From Sphaerisporangium viridialbum (GTDB taxonomy: Bacteria; Actinomycetota; Actinomycetes; Streptosporangiales; Streptosporangiaceae), in assembly GCF_049674955.1 (NCBI RefSeq), contig NZ_CP187232.1, positions 3,348,001 to 3,412,000 of the forward strand: a stretch of 64,000 nucleotides of DNA, given 5' to 3'. Shown in pieces: positions 1 through 8,341 of the stretch. The first letter of the stretch is position 1. Each line of letters opens with the position of its first letter. The position numbers and the translations under genes are program-made. Below the pieces are notes generated by a model. It searched no databases, was not told where the DNA came from, and saw only the letters and a program-made list of their open reading frames with translations.

Positions 1-845
1 AGCCGGCCTCCGAGTTCCGCTACCGCAGCCCCGTCGTCGAGCACGACACGCTGTACGTCGCCGTGAGCCAGTCGGGAGAGACCTACGACACGCTCGCCGC
101 CGTCCAGGAGCTCAAGCGCAAGGGCGGCCGGGTGCTCGGCGTCGTCAACGCGGTCGGCAGCGCGATCGCCCGCGAGGTCGACGGCGGCGTCTACCTGCAC
201 GCGGGGCCCGAGGTCTCGGTGGCCTCCACCAAGGCGTTCACCTCGACGGCCGTGGCGTTCGCGCTGATCGCCCTGCACTTCGGCCGGGTCCACGACCTGT
301 CGCCGGCCGACGGGCGGCGCATCGTGGAGGGCCTGCGGAAGCTGCCCGAGCAGATCGAGGAGATCGTCAAGCAGAGCGACGCCATCGAGGCGCTCGCCCA
401 GAAGTACGCCACCCACCCCAGCATGATGTTCGTCGGCCGGGTGCGCGGCTACCCGGTCGCCCGCGAGGGCGCCCAGAAGCTCAAGGAGATCTCGTACGTG
501 CACGCCGAGGCGTACCCGGCGAGCGAGCTGAAGCACGGCCCGCTGGCGCTCATCGGCCCCGAGATGCCGACCGTGGCGATCGTGCCCGACGACGAGCTGC
601 TCGACAAGAACCTCACCACGCTCGGCGAGATCCGCGCCCGTGGCGGCAAGGTGCTCATGGTGGGTCACCGCCTGCCCGACAGCAAGCTCGTGGAGGACGT
701 GATCGTGGTGCCGAAGAACGAGGTCGAGCTCGACCCGATCCTGCTCGGCATCCCCCTGCAGCTCCTGGCCTACCACGCCGCCGTCGCCCTCGAACGTGAC
801 GTCGACAAGCCCCGCAACCTCGCCAAGAGCGTCACGGTGGAGTAG
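1..845 (+). CDS. glmS: Glutamine-fructose-6-phosphate aminotransferase, C-terminal part
   Basis: This is the isomerase half of GlmS, which makes glucosamine-6-phosphate from fructose-6-phosphate and glutamine for peptidoglycan synthesis in the cytoplasm. The reading frame is already open at base 3, so the N-terminal glutaminase domain lies outside the window. Visible are the sugar-phosphate loop SQSGET, the second SIS domain with KEISYVHAEAYPASELKHGPLAL (catalytic Glu and His region), and the invariant C-terminus LAKSVTVE, whose Lys forms the Schiff base. The gene ends with TAG and is followed by a pirin gene 43 bp on. The family match is clear; only the 5' end is missing. Confidence 0.97.
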   Translation, partial: PASEFRYRSPVVEHDTLYVAVSQSGETYDTLAAVQELKRKGGRVLGVVNAVGSAIAREVDGGVYLHAGPEVSVASTKAFTSTAVAFALIALHFGRVHDLSPADGRRIVEGLRKLPEQIEEIVKQSDAIEALAQKYATHPSMMFVGRVRGYPVAREGAQKLKEISYVHAEAYPASELKHGPLALIGPEMPTVAIVPDDELLDKNLTTLGEIRARGGKVLMVGHRLPDSKLVEDVIVVPKNEVELDPILLGIPLQLLAYHAAVALERDVDKPRNLAKSVTVE

Positions 846-888
846 TGCCGCGGCCGTAGGCGCGAGAGGTCCGTCGTACAGTCGTCGG

Positions 889-1842
889 GTGAGCAACCTG
901 GAGCGGGACCCTCGGGAGACGCTGTGCGGCGGCCGGCGCGAGGCGGGGGAGGGCCCGGCACGCGACCTGCTCACCGGCCGCGACGTCGTCCTCGGCGGGC
1001 CGAGGGGCATGAAGGTGACCAGGACCCTGCCGAACCGGGATCGCCGGATGGTCGGGGCCTGGTGCTTCGTCGACCACTACGGCCCCGAGCCGGCGACCAT
1101 GCGGGTGCCGCCGCACCCGCACACCGGCCTTCAGACGGTGAGCTGGCTGCTCGAAGGCGAGGTGCTGCACCGCGACAGCCTCGGCAGCGAGCAGCTGATC
1201 AGCCCGGGCCAGCTGAACCTCATGACCGCCGGGCGGGCGATCTCCCATTCGGAGGAGTCGCCCGGGGAGACCGTGCTGCACGGGGTACAGCTCTGGGTGG
1301 CGCTCCCCGACGCCTCCCGCAACGCCGCCCCCTCCTTCGAGCACCACCCGGTGCTGCCGGTGCTCGAGCTCCCCGGCGTCGCCGTCACCGTCATCGCCGG
1401 GGAGCTCGGCGGCCTGACCTCGCCGGCGCGGGTCCACACGCCACTGGCCGGCGCCGAGATGGCCTTCGAGGACCAAGCGCGGGTCACCCTCCCCGTGCGG
1501 CCGGACTTCGAGTACGCCGCGCTGACCTTGTCGGGGGCCGTCGAGGCCGACGGGGTGGACCTCGATCCCGGCCCTCTGCTCTACCTCGGGTCCGGCCGGT
1601 CCGAGCTGGCCTTCCGCGCCCGCCGGCCGAGCCGCGTCCTGCTCCTCGGCGGCGAGCCGTTCGAGGAGGAGATCGTCATGTGGTGGAACTTCGTCGGCCG
1701 TAGCCACGAGGAGATCGAGCGCTTCCGCAAGGAATGGTCGGAGGGCGCCGAGTTCGGCACCGTCGACGGCTTCGACGGCGCCCCCCTCCCCGCCCCGGCC
1801 CTCCCGGCCACCCCCCTCAAACCCCGAGGCCGCCACCGGTAG
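889..1842 (+). CDS. Pirin family protein
   Basis: A 317-residue bicupin of the pirin family, which in other organisms includes quercetin-2,3-dioxygenases and transcription cofactors. The N-terminal cupin has the metal-site pattern PHPHTG followed by AISHSEE, giving the three His and one Glu that hold iron or another metal. The C-terminal half has the pirin ending with the LLLGGEPFEEEIVMWWNFVGR segment. I chose the GTG at 889; an ATG in the same frame at 796 would run into glmS. The true substrate cannot be told from sequence. A proline/alanine-rich tail closes the protein. Confidence 0.88.
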   Translation: MSNLERDPRETLCGGRREAGEGPARDLLTGRDVVLGGPRGMKVTRTLPNRDRRMVGAWCFVDHYGPEPATMRVPPHPHTGLQTVSWLLEGEVLHRDSLGSEQLISPGQLNLMTAGRAISHSEESPGETVLHGVQLWVALPDASRNAAPSFEHHPVLPVLELPGVAVTVIAGELGGLTSPARVHTPLAGAEMAFEDQARVTLPVRPDFEYAALTLSGAVEADGVDLDPGPLLYLGSGRSELAFRARRPSRVLLLGGEPFEEEIVMWWNFVGRSHEEIERFRKEWSEGAEFGTVDGFDGAPLPAPALPATPLKPRGRHR

Positions 1843-1949
1843 AAGCCCGTGCGCCGCGCTTGTCGAGGACGGGCCATCAGGCGCGTGTTCACCGCTCTGG
1901 GCGGAACACTCCGGCGCGGGCCGCCGCCAGGGCCGCGCCGGCGCACCGG

Positions 1950-2011
1950 TCGGCCTGAGTTGCCCGCCCGTCACCCACTTGACCGGGGCACCCGCCTGCT
2001 GCCCACCCAGC
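1950..2011. repeat. Dispersed repeat, copy 1 (short core)
   Basis: About 60 bases between the convergent pirin and flavodoxin genes match the core of two longer copies at 16262-16446 and 22828-23013. The shared core includes CGTCACCCACTTGAC, then a GGGGCACCCGC-like stretch and GCCCACCCA. It is seen directly by comparison within the window. No open frame is conserved, so it looks like an intergenic repeat rather than a gene. The rest of 1843-2059 shows nothing else. Confidence 0.6.
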
Positions 2012-2059
2012 GGTGGCACCCCCGGCCTTCGATGAAGGTCCGCACAATCGGGCTCCGCT

Positions 2060-2674
2060 TCACACCCGGGCTTCCCGTCCTGTGCGGAGCGCCAGGTCCT
2101 GGCAAAGGCGGCGGGCCTGCTCGGCGACCCGGCGGCCGAGGTGTTCGGCCGTCCGGAGGTCCGAGTCGTGCATCAGCTCCGGCCCCTCGTCGATGTTCGA
2201 GGCCGCCGCCGCTCCCAGCCAGAAGCCGAGCCGGTTGAGCGCGTTCTCGTCGGAGGTGCTGGAATTCCACCCGGACAGCAACCCGAGACTGACCCAGAGC
2301 ATGCCGTGCTGGGCCGCCAGCAGCGCCATGTACTCCAGCGTGTGCAGCTTGTCCCCGCTCTTGGACCCCGAGTTCGTGAACCCCGCGGCCAGCTTGTCCG
2401 TCCAGGCCTGCTCCGTCCAGCGCTGCACCGAGTCCCGGGCGAACGTGTGGAACTGCGGGCTGGCCGACCCCATGTACGTGGGCGACCCGAACACGATGGC
2501 GTCCGCCGTGTCCAGCAGCGACCACTCCTGTTCGGTGATGCCGTCCACCGAGACCAGCTCCACCTTGGTGCCGTCCACGGACGCCGCTCCCGCGCGTACC
2601 GACTCGGCCAGTCGGGCCGTGTGCCCGTACCCGCTGTGGTAGGCCACCACCACCAGCGTCGACTCGTTCTTCAT
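2060..2674 (-). CDS. Flavodoxin/WrbA-type NAD(P)H:quinone oxidoreductase
   Basis: A 204-residue flavodoxin-fold protein expected to bind FMN and reduce quinones. The phosphate loop is YHSGYGHT at residues 11-18. The segment AIVFGSPTYMGSASPQFHTF and the FTNSGSKSGDKLHTL region are typical of the WrbA-like branch. The ATG at 2674 has a good ribosome site, GAAAGGAA, seven bases upstream on the minus strand. The gene is divergent from a LuxR-type regulator starting at 2808, and a perfect inverted repeat lies between them. Regulation by that neighbour is an inference. Confidence 0.87.
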   Translation of the reverse strand: MKNESTLVVVAYHSGYGHTARLAESVRAGAASVDGTKVELVSVDGITEQEWSLLDTADAIVFGSPTYMGSASPQFHTFARDSVQRWTEQAWTDKLAAGFTNSGSKSGDKLHTLEYMALLAAQHGMLWVSLGLLSGWNSSTSDENALNRLGFWLGAAAASNIDEGPELMHDSDLRTAEHLGRRVAEQARRLCQDLALRTGREARV

Positions 2675-2740
2675 TGCGATTCCTTTCGTCACGACGTACG
2701 CGCACAGCTTGGCCGCCATGGCCCCCTCGCGGACCGGCTG

Positions 2741-2764
2741 TTCGGGTGGGCCTACCCACCCGAA
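2741..2764. promoter_or_regulatory. Perfect 10-bp-arm inverted repeat between divergent genes
   Basis: Arms TTCGGGTGGG and CCCACCCGAA are separated by four bases (CCTA). It sits in the 133-bp gap between the minus-strand flavodoxin start and the plus-strand LuxR-type regulator start. Position and symmetry suit a dimeric HTH protein, most simply the adjacent regulator acting on both genes. That assignment is inference. Confidence 0.6.
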
Positions 2765-2807
2765 CGAGTGGGCGGACCAGGGGAAGGGACCAATTACCAT
2801 CGGGGCC

Positions 2808-4037
2808 ATGGCGGAGTCGTGGTCGGCCGCCCTGACGGCGGCGCTGAGGGTGGTGCGGGCGCCGCTCGACGGCGTTCTGCCGGAGTTGTCGGCCGTGCTG
2901 TCCGCCCTGGTGCCGCACGATGGGCTGGTGTTGTTCACCGGGGACTGCCTGCTGATGTCCCCGCTGCTCATCCACGGGATCGACGGGGTGAGCGCCGACG
3001 AGGTGAGCCGCCTCGTCCCCCTGGTGGCCGTCGATCGTCCCTGGTTCGGCCCGTTCACGCTGGCGGGGGTCGAGCGGCCGGTGTTGGCCGTGGCCGTCAA
3101 GCCGCCGAAGACCACGGGCGGTCTGCTCGCCGTCGTCACGACCGGCACCGGCCCACCGGAACCTGACGTGCGGGAGATCGTGACGAAGCTCGTCGAGCTG
3201 ACGACCGTGCACCTGGCCGACCGCGTGTCGCACGCCGAGCCGCATGACGTGACGGGCCCGTCTGTCACGGCCGTCGAGGACCTCGCCGACGCCCACGCCG
3301 CGACGCTGACCTCGCTGCTCGGGGTCCTGCGGTCCAGGCGGCTCGACGACGCCGCGGCCCGGCGTGTCGCGGTCCAGTTGGCCGTGCCCGCGCTCCTGGA
3401 GGCCAGGGCGGGCGGCGAGCGCGACGTGGGGGAAGAGGCGGCGGGCCGGGCGTTCGACCTGCTGGTGGAGAAGCTCTCCGTGCTCACCCGCTATCACGAT
3501 CTCAGGCTGGAGCTGGCGGGGCCGGAGCAGCGTGGCAGGCGGTTGTCCGGGGAGGTGGCCAGGGCGGCCAGGTCCGTGGTACGGGGCGCGGTGCTGGCGA
3601 TGCTGCAGCACGGCGGGCTGAGCCGGGTCAGGCTCTCCTGGGAGGTGGCGGATTCGCTGCTGCGGGTGACCGTACGCGATGACGGTCCCGGCTCGTTGGC
3701 GGCCGACGCCCTGTCGGTGCACCGGCTGCGCGACCGGGTGGCGGTGCTGGGCGGAACGCTCGGCGTGGACGCGGTCCCGGGCTGGGGCACGACGATCACC
3801 GCAGACCTTCCGTTCGGTCCGGTACGCCCCCAGCCCCCGGGCCCGCTGGACGCCCTCAGCCCGCGCGAACGCGACGTCCTTCACCAACTGGCGCTCGGCC
3901 ACCGTAACCGGGTGATCGCCACCCGGCTGAGCATCAGCGAGAACACGGTCAAGTTCCACGTCGCCAACATCCTCAGCAAGCTCGGCGTGAGCTCGCGAGG
4001 CGAGGCCGCTGCCCTGGCCCACGGTCGCACCCCATGA
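2808..4037 (+). CDS. LuxR-type regulator with a histidine-kinase-like ATPase domain
   Basis: A 409-residue protein with three parts. Residues 1 to about 170 are a GAF-like sensory region without a clear ligand motif. The middle contains a coiled stretch and then a degenerate HATPase fold (RVTVRDDGPGSLA, then LRDRVAVLGGTLGVDAVPGWGTTITADLPF), which resembles NarL-type kinases but has no phospho-acceptor His box. The last 65 residues are a clear NarL/LuxR helix-turn-helix (LSPRERDVLHQLALG, then ENTVKFHVANILSKLGV). The ATG at 2808 was chosen because upstream in-frame ATGs lie in the operator region. It is divergent from the flavodoxin gene and probably controls it. Confidence 0.85.
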   Translation: MAESWSAALTAALRVVRAPLDGVLPELSAVLSALVPHDGLVLFTGDCLLMSPLLIHGIDGVSADEVSRLVPLVAVDRPWFGPFTLAGVERPVLAVAVKPPKTTGGLLAVVTTGTGPPEPDVREIVTKLVELTTVHLADRVSHAEPHDVTGPSVTAVEDLADAHAATLTSLLGVLRSRRLDDAAARRVAVQLAVPALLEARAGGERDVGEEAAGRAFDLLVEKLSVLTRYHDLRLELAGPEQRGRRLSGEVARAARSVVRGAVLAMLQHGGLSRVRLSWEVADSLLRVTVRDDGPGSLAADALSVHRLRDRVAVLGGTLGVDAVPGWGTTITADLPFGPVRPQPPGPLDALSPRERDVLHQLALGHRNRVIATRLSISENTVKFHVANILSKLGVSSRGEAAALAHGRTP

Positions 4038-4488
4038 CGGCCGACTGTGTCAGAAAGGGTCGCCGAGACGGTGGCGCGCTGACGCTGGAACCTCGCATGA
4101 AGCCGATCTCAACCTGTGCACGGCGAGGAGGACTGGGTCACGGTACGGCCGGGCCTCCCCGAGCGGGAGGTTCCCCGTCCCGTCACATGTCCCCACCGGT
4201 GTCACCGATCCCCTTTCAGCATTTACCTGGGATCACGACTGGTTTCTTGAGGTGGGTCATCCAGGACTCTGGGGACTCGCGAACGGATCAATCGAAGTCG
4301 GACGCCGGATTCTGAAGGCGGAGTCTCGACCATCCGCGAGACAAGCCGTTCAGCGGCACGGTAACGGCGTGATCATGGACGCGTGACTCCGGTGCGGTCA
4401 GGTGATCGAGCAGGACGTGGCTGATGTCTTCCAGGCTCCGGAGCTGTTCTGTGGTGAGGAGATTCGGCCGGCCTGGAGGAAGGCCGCA
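4038..4488. other. Intergenic region with weak hairpin and a possible gene remnant
   Basis: No convincing complete gene is present in these 450 bases. A small hairpin, CCTCCC-5-GGGAGG at 4154-4170, could end the LuxR transcript. On the minus strand, the frame immediately after the MarR stop codon stays open to 4288 for 66 codons with strongly GC-biased third positions (for example LLTTEQLRSLEDISHVLLDH) but has no start codon. It may be the tail of a decayed gene. I cannot name it. Confidence 0.35.
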
Positions 4489-4947
4489 TCAGTGGTGCTC
4501 GCTGCTGTGGTGCTCGGCGAGGCGGGTGAGCAGGTCGATCAGGTGTTGCCGGTCGGCGGTGGGTAGCGGGGTGAGGAACTCGTCCTGGGCGTCGGCCAGT
4601 AGCCGGTCGAGTTCGGTGAGTTGCCTTTGGCCTGCCGCGGTGATGGTGATGATGTTGCGGCGGCGGTCTTCGGGGTCGGATGCGCGCTTGACGAGGTGCC
4701 GCTCGGCCAGGTCGTTGACGGTGGCCACCATGTCGCTGCGGTCGATGCCGGTCCGGCGTCCGAGGTTGGCCTGGCTGGCCGGGCCGTACTCCTCCAACGC
4801 TGCGAGCAGCGAGTAGTGGTAGCGCCGGACGCCGGCCTTCGCGAGAGCCTGGTCCACGATCCGGTTGGCGACCAGCGCGGCCTGGTTGGTCAGCCTGCTC
4901 GGTAGCGTGCGCAGCCGTTTCGGCAGCTTTCCCTCTGCGATGTCCAC
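4489..4947 (-). CDS. MarR family transcriptional regulator
   Basis: A 152-residue winged-helix repressor. The core YHYSLLAALEEYGPASQANLGRRTGIDRSDMVATVNDLAERHLVKR is the recognition domain, followed by the wing DPEDRRRNIITITAAG and a dimerisation helix pair. The C-terminus is His/Ser-rich (HHSSEHH). The start is GTG at 4947 and has no Shine-Dalgarno sequence. A TAGATT box ends six bases before it on the minus strand, so the message may be leaderless. It is divergent from the MFS-oxidase fusion, and by analogy with other divergent MarR-efflux pairs probably represses it and itself until a ligand binds. Confidence 0.92.
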   Translation of the reverse strand: MDIAEGKLPKRLRTLPSRLTNQAALVANRIVDQALAKAGVRRYHYSLLAALEEYGPASQANLGRRTGIDRSDMVATVNDLAERHLVKRASDPEDRRRNIITITAAGQRQLTELDRLLADAQDEFLTPLPTADRQHLIDLLTRLAEHHSSEHH

Positions 4948-4966
4948 GGAGGCAATCTAGCAAATT

Positions 4967-5014
4967 GTTGGACGCACCCACGATTGTCTGTATTGTTGGT
5001 CGCCCCAACGTTGG
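4967..5014 (+). promoter_or_regulatory. Promoter and likely MarR operator for the MFS-oxidase gene
   Basis: A sigma70-like promoter TTGGAC (4968-4973), 17-bp spacer, TATTGT (4991-4996) reads toward the fusion gene. Four GTTGG/CCAAC half-sites overlap it, at 4967-4971, 4995-4999, 5005-5009 and 5010-5014. The last two form the perfect palindrome CCAACGTTGG right at the expected transcript start. That placement suits repression by the divergent MarR protein. Confidence 0.6.
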
Positions 5015-5051
5015 CTTGTCCAGCATTCAACCACAACGCAAGGAGATTCCG

Positions 5052-8000
5052 TTGAGTACCGATGTCGGTACGGAGGCCGCACCACGGGCGACCCGAAGAG
5101 AATGGCTGGGGCTGGCGATCCTGGCGCTTCCCACGATGCTCATCGCGATGGACCTGACGGTGCTGCATCTGGCGCTGCCCACCCTCACCGCCGATCTGCG
5201 GCCCGGCAACACCGAGTTGCTGTGGATCGTGGACATCTACGGTTTCGTCATCGCCGGCTTCCTCATCACCATGGGCGCGATCGGGGACAGGGTCGGCCGC
5301 CGGCGGCTGCTGCTGATCGGCGCGGTCGCGTTCGGCGCGGCCTCGGTGCTCTCGGCATTCGCGGTCAACCCGGTGATGCTCATCGCTGCCCGGGCACTGC
5401 TGGGCATCGCGGGCTCCACGCTGATGCCTTCCACCCTCTCCCTGATCCGGATCATGTTCCAGGACCCCAAGCAGCAGGGTGCTGCAATTGGGGCCTGGAC
5501 CGGCTTCTTCGGCCTCGGCACGGTGATCGGACCGCTGGTCGGCGGCACATTCCTGGAGCTGTTCTGGTGGGGCTCGGTCTTCCTGCTCGGCGTCCCGGTC
5601 ATGCTGCTGCTGATCGTGTTCGGCCCGCTCGTGCTGCCGGAGTACCGGGACGAGTCGGTCTCCCGCCCGGACCTCATCAGCGCGATCATGTCCGTCGTCG
5701 GGATCCTTGCCCTGATCTTCGGTCTCAAGCGGATCGCCGAGGACGGCCTGCGTCCCGAGTCGGGCTTCGCCATCGTCGTCGGCCTGGCGCTGGCGGCGCT
5801 CTTCCTCTATCGCCAGAGCCGGCTCGAACAGCCGCTGGTTGACCTCTCACTGTTTCGCAATGGCCTGTTCGGCACCGCTCTTGGCATGCTCGTGCTGGCG
5901 ACCCTGCTCTCCGCGGGCTCGCAGTTCTTCGTCATGCAGTACCTGCAGCTGGTGCGCGGGTTTGCCCCGCTCCAGGCCGGGCTCTGGTCGCTGCCCACCA
6001 CCATTGCGGTCATGATCGGCGCCATGTCGGCCCCTGCCCTCGCGGGCCGCATGAAGCTGAACACGCTGCTCGCCGGCGGCCTGGTGGTCGCCGCGGCCGG
6101 CATGGTGGTGCTGACCCAGGTCAGTGGTCCCTCTGACCTGTATGTCGCGGTGGCCGGGGCGGCCGTCATCGGGCTCGGGCTCGGGCCGATGGTCTCGCTG
6201 GGCACCGGACTGATCGTGGGAGCCGCCCCACCCGAGCGGGCCGGCGCCGCGTCCGCGATGGCCTCGACCGGCACCGAGCTCGGCAGCGCGCTGGGCGTCG
6301 CGGTGATCGGCAGCGCCGGCTTCGCGGTGTACCGGACGTACCTGGCCGACAGGCTCCCCGAGGGGCTGCCCGCCCCCGTTGTCGAGATGGCCAAGGACAC
6401 CCTCGCCGCCGCTGTCAACGTCGCCCGCGAGCTACCGGCCGCCCAGGGCTCCGGGCTGTTGGCGGTGGCCCGTGAGGCCTTTGTGCACGGCCTGCGGACG
6501 ACCGCGATCGTCGGGGCGGTGCTCGCCGTGCTGCTGGCCACCGCGGCCGCGGCCCTGCTGCGCACCGCCCAGGTGCCGGGCCCTCCGCCGCCCGCGGAGG
6601 CGGACGACGAGGCGAAGTCCTTCGAGAAGGCGGATAACTTGTACACCGCCGACGGCGTGCTGGTGCACACCACCACCTCGGCCGCGTTCACCGGCGACCG
6701 CCTCGCCGGCGGGCAGGCGGCCTGGCACGGCGTGGTGAGCCTGGGCGCGCCGATCCGGGGGCGCACGTTCTACCCCGGTGACGAGGGCTTTGAGGAGGCC
6801 TGCTCCGGCTGGTTGCTGACGGTCGAGCACCGGCCCGCGGCGGTCGTGGTCGCCGCCGACGCCGATGACGTGGCCGCTGCCGTCCGGTTCGCGGCAAAGG
6901 CAGGACGCCCGGTCGCGGTGCAGTCGACCGGGCACGGCAAGTCGGTGCCCGCGGATGAAGCCGTGTTCATCGCCACCGGGGAGCTGCGCGAGCTGTCGGT
7001 GGACCCGCGTGCCGGCACCGCAAGGATCGGAGCCGGGCTGCGGTGGGGTGAAGTGCTCACCGCAGCAGCCGAGCACGGCCTCGCGCCCCTGTGCGGCTCC
7101 TCCGGCCAGGTCGGGGTGATGGGCTACCTGACCGGCGGCGGGCTCCCGCTGGCCTGCCGCAGGTACGGCTTCGCCGCCGACTACGTCCGCTCGCTCGACA
7201 TCGTCACCGCCGATGGCCTGCTCCGCACCGTCTCGCCCACCCAGGAGCCCGACCTGTTCTGGGCCGTGCGGGGTGGCAAGAGCAACTTCGGTGTCGTGGT
7301 CGCGGCCGAGATCGAGCTGCTGCCGCTGCGCACCATCTACGGTGGTGAGCTTTACTACCCGGGCGAGGACCCCAGGCACGCCGCCCACGTGCTCGGCTCC
7401 TACCTGGCCTGGGTCAAGGAGCAGCCGGAGGAGATGTCGTCCTCCGTGACGCTGCTGCGCTTCCCCGACGCGCCGCAGCTGCCCGAGGAGTTCCGCGGCC
7501 GCTCGTTCGTGCAGGTCCGGGTGGTCTACACGGGGGACGAGGAGCAGGGCGCGCGGCTGGTGGAGCCGTTGCGTGCGCTCGGCCCGGAGAAGGACACCTG
7601 CGGCGCCATGCCGTACACGCAGATCACCGAGATCTACCAAGACCCCAAGAACCCGGTCATGGCGCACCTGCGCGGCGCGTTGTTGCATGAACTGGATGAC
7701 GAGGCCGTGGAGGAGCTGGTCTCGTTCATCGACCCGTCGACGCCCGGGGGCCCGTTCCCCGGCATCGAGCTACGTCACCTAGGCGGGGCGCTGAACCGGC
7801 CGCCCGGCCGCTCGCACGCGGTAAGCACCCAGGGCGCGGCCTTCCACCTGTGGATGCGGATGCCGGCTCCGGCCGAGCAGGCCGACGCGGCGCGCAAGGC
7901 CACCGACGAGATGCTGGAGCGGCTCCGGCGGTGGGACACCGGCGCCATGCTTCCGGGGTTCCTGTTCGACCACGACTCGGCTCCCGAGCGGGTCAGGCGG

Positions 8001-8123
8001 GCCTACACCGAGGCGGACTACCAGCGACTGGCCGCGCTGAAGACGAAGTACGACCCGAACCACCTTTTCCGTATCAACCACAACATCCCGCCGTTCAGTA
8101 ACGGTGAGCGCACCCGACCCTGA
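5052..8123 (+). CDS. MFS drug-efflux-type transporter fused to a berberine-bridge-like FAD oxidase
   Basis: One uninterrupted 1023-residue frame. Residues 1 to about 510 are a DHA2-type major facilitator with about 14 membrane segments and the family motif GDRVGRRR after the second helix. After a short acidic linker, residues about 555-1023 form a PCMH-type FAD domain (AVQSTGHG, the likely flavin-linked His; GVMGYLTGGG; DLFWAVRGGKSNFGVV) and a BBE C-terminus (YDPNHLFRINHNIPP). The Cys used for bicovalent flavin in plant berberine-bridge enzymes aligns with Ser here, so single attachment is likely. I chose TTG at 5052 because AAGGAG lies six bases before it; an upstream in-frame ATG at 4965 falls inside the promoter. 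The oxidase may modify the exported compound. The fusion is unusual and not a frameshift artefact within this sequence. Confidence 0.85.
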   Translation: MSTDVGTEAAPRATRREWLGLAILALPTMLIAMDLTVLHLALPTLTADLRPGNTELLWIVDIYGFVIAGFLITMGAIGDRVGRRRLLLIGAVAFGAASVLSAFAVNPVMLIAARALLGIAGSTLMPSTLSLIRIMFQDPKQQGAAIGAWTGFFGLGTVIGPLVGGTFLELFWWGSVFLLGVPVMLLLIVFGPLVLPEYRDESVSRPDLISAIMSVVGILALIFGLKRIAEDGLRPESGFAIVVGLALAALFLYRQSRLEQPLVDLSLFRNGLFGTALGMLVLATLLSAGSQFFVMQYLQLVRGFAPLQAGLWSLPTTIAVMIGAMSAPALAGRMKLNTLLAGGLVVAAAGMVVLTQVSGPSDLYVAVAGAAVIGLGLGPMVSLGTGLIVGAAPPERAGAASAMASTGTELGSALGVAVIGSAGFAVYRTYLADRLPEGLPAPVVEMAKDTLAAAVNVARELPAAQGSGLLAVAREAFVHGLRTTAIVGAVLAVLLATAAAALLRTAQVPGPPPPAEADDEAKSFEKADNLYTADGVLVHTTTSAAFTGDRLAGGQAAWHGVVSLGAPIRGRTFYPGDEGFEEACSGWLLTVEHRPAAVVVAADADDVAAAVRFAAKAGRPVAVQSTGHGKSVPADEAVFIATGELRELSVDPRAGTARIGAGLRWGEVLTAAAEHGLAPLCGSSGQVGVMGYLTGGGLPLACRRYGFAADYVRSLDIVTADGLLRTVSPTQEPDLFWAVRGGKSNFGVVVAAEIELLPLRTIYGGELYYPGEDPRHAAHVLGSYLAWVKEQPEEMSSSVTLLRFPDAPQLPEEFRGRSFVQVRVVYTGDEEQGARLVEPLRALGPEKDTCGAMPYTQITEIYQDPKNPVMAHLRGALLHELDDEAVEELVSFIDPSTPGGPFPGIELRHLGGALNRPPGRSHAVSTQGAAFHLWMRMPAPAEQADAARKATDEMLERLRRWDTGAMLPGFLFDHDSAPERVRRAYTEADYQRLAALKTKYDPNHLFRINHNIPPFSNGERTRP

Positions 8124-8170
8124 ACGGAGCAGGACATGAGGTAAAGATCGACATGTAATTCTCGACAGAG

Positions 8171-8338
8171 ATGTCGGCGGCGGTGATCGAGCCCGCCCAA
8201 CTCGCCGGGGCGCAGGCCGTACCGGCCAACGCGGAGCGCGAATGGGCTGAACGTGGCCGACCCCGCTATCCGTACCGGCTGATGTGGGACGTCGTGCGCA
8301 GGTGTTTACATTCCGGTAATGCGGCGGCATACTCCTGA
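8171..8338 (+). other. Small ORF of 55 codons, unknown, possibly a remnant
   Basis: ATG to TGA, encoding a peptide with the segment EWAERGRPRYPYRLMWDVVRR. There is no good ribosome site and the 3' end runs into the LacI promoter. It could be the start of a truncated gene, because codon use is coding-like until about base 8300. I do not recognise it. Nothing else is seen in 8124-8304. Confidence 0.25.
8305..8333 (+). promoter_or_regulatory. Sigma70-like promoter of the LacI operon
   Basis: TTTACA at 8305-8310, a 17-bp spacer and CATACT at 8328-8333. The predicted transcript start near 8340 abuts the first LacI operator. Confidence 0.6.
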
Positions 8339-8341
8339 CAC

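Noticed and set aside
796..888. N-terminal extension of the pirin gene from ATG 796
   Set aside because: It overlaps glmS and encodes Ser/Arg-rich sequence not found in pirins; GTG 889 is more sensible.
1971..4022. Minus-strand 683-codon frame over the flavodoxin and LuxR genes
   Set aside because: High-GC shadow frame; the real genes in other frames have clear domains.
4034..4315. 93-codon plus-strand frame after the LuxR-type gene
   Set aside because: No ribosome site, no coding bias and a hairpin inside it.
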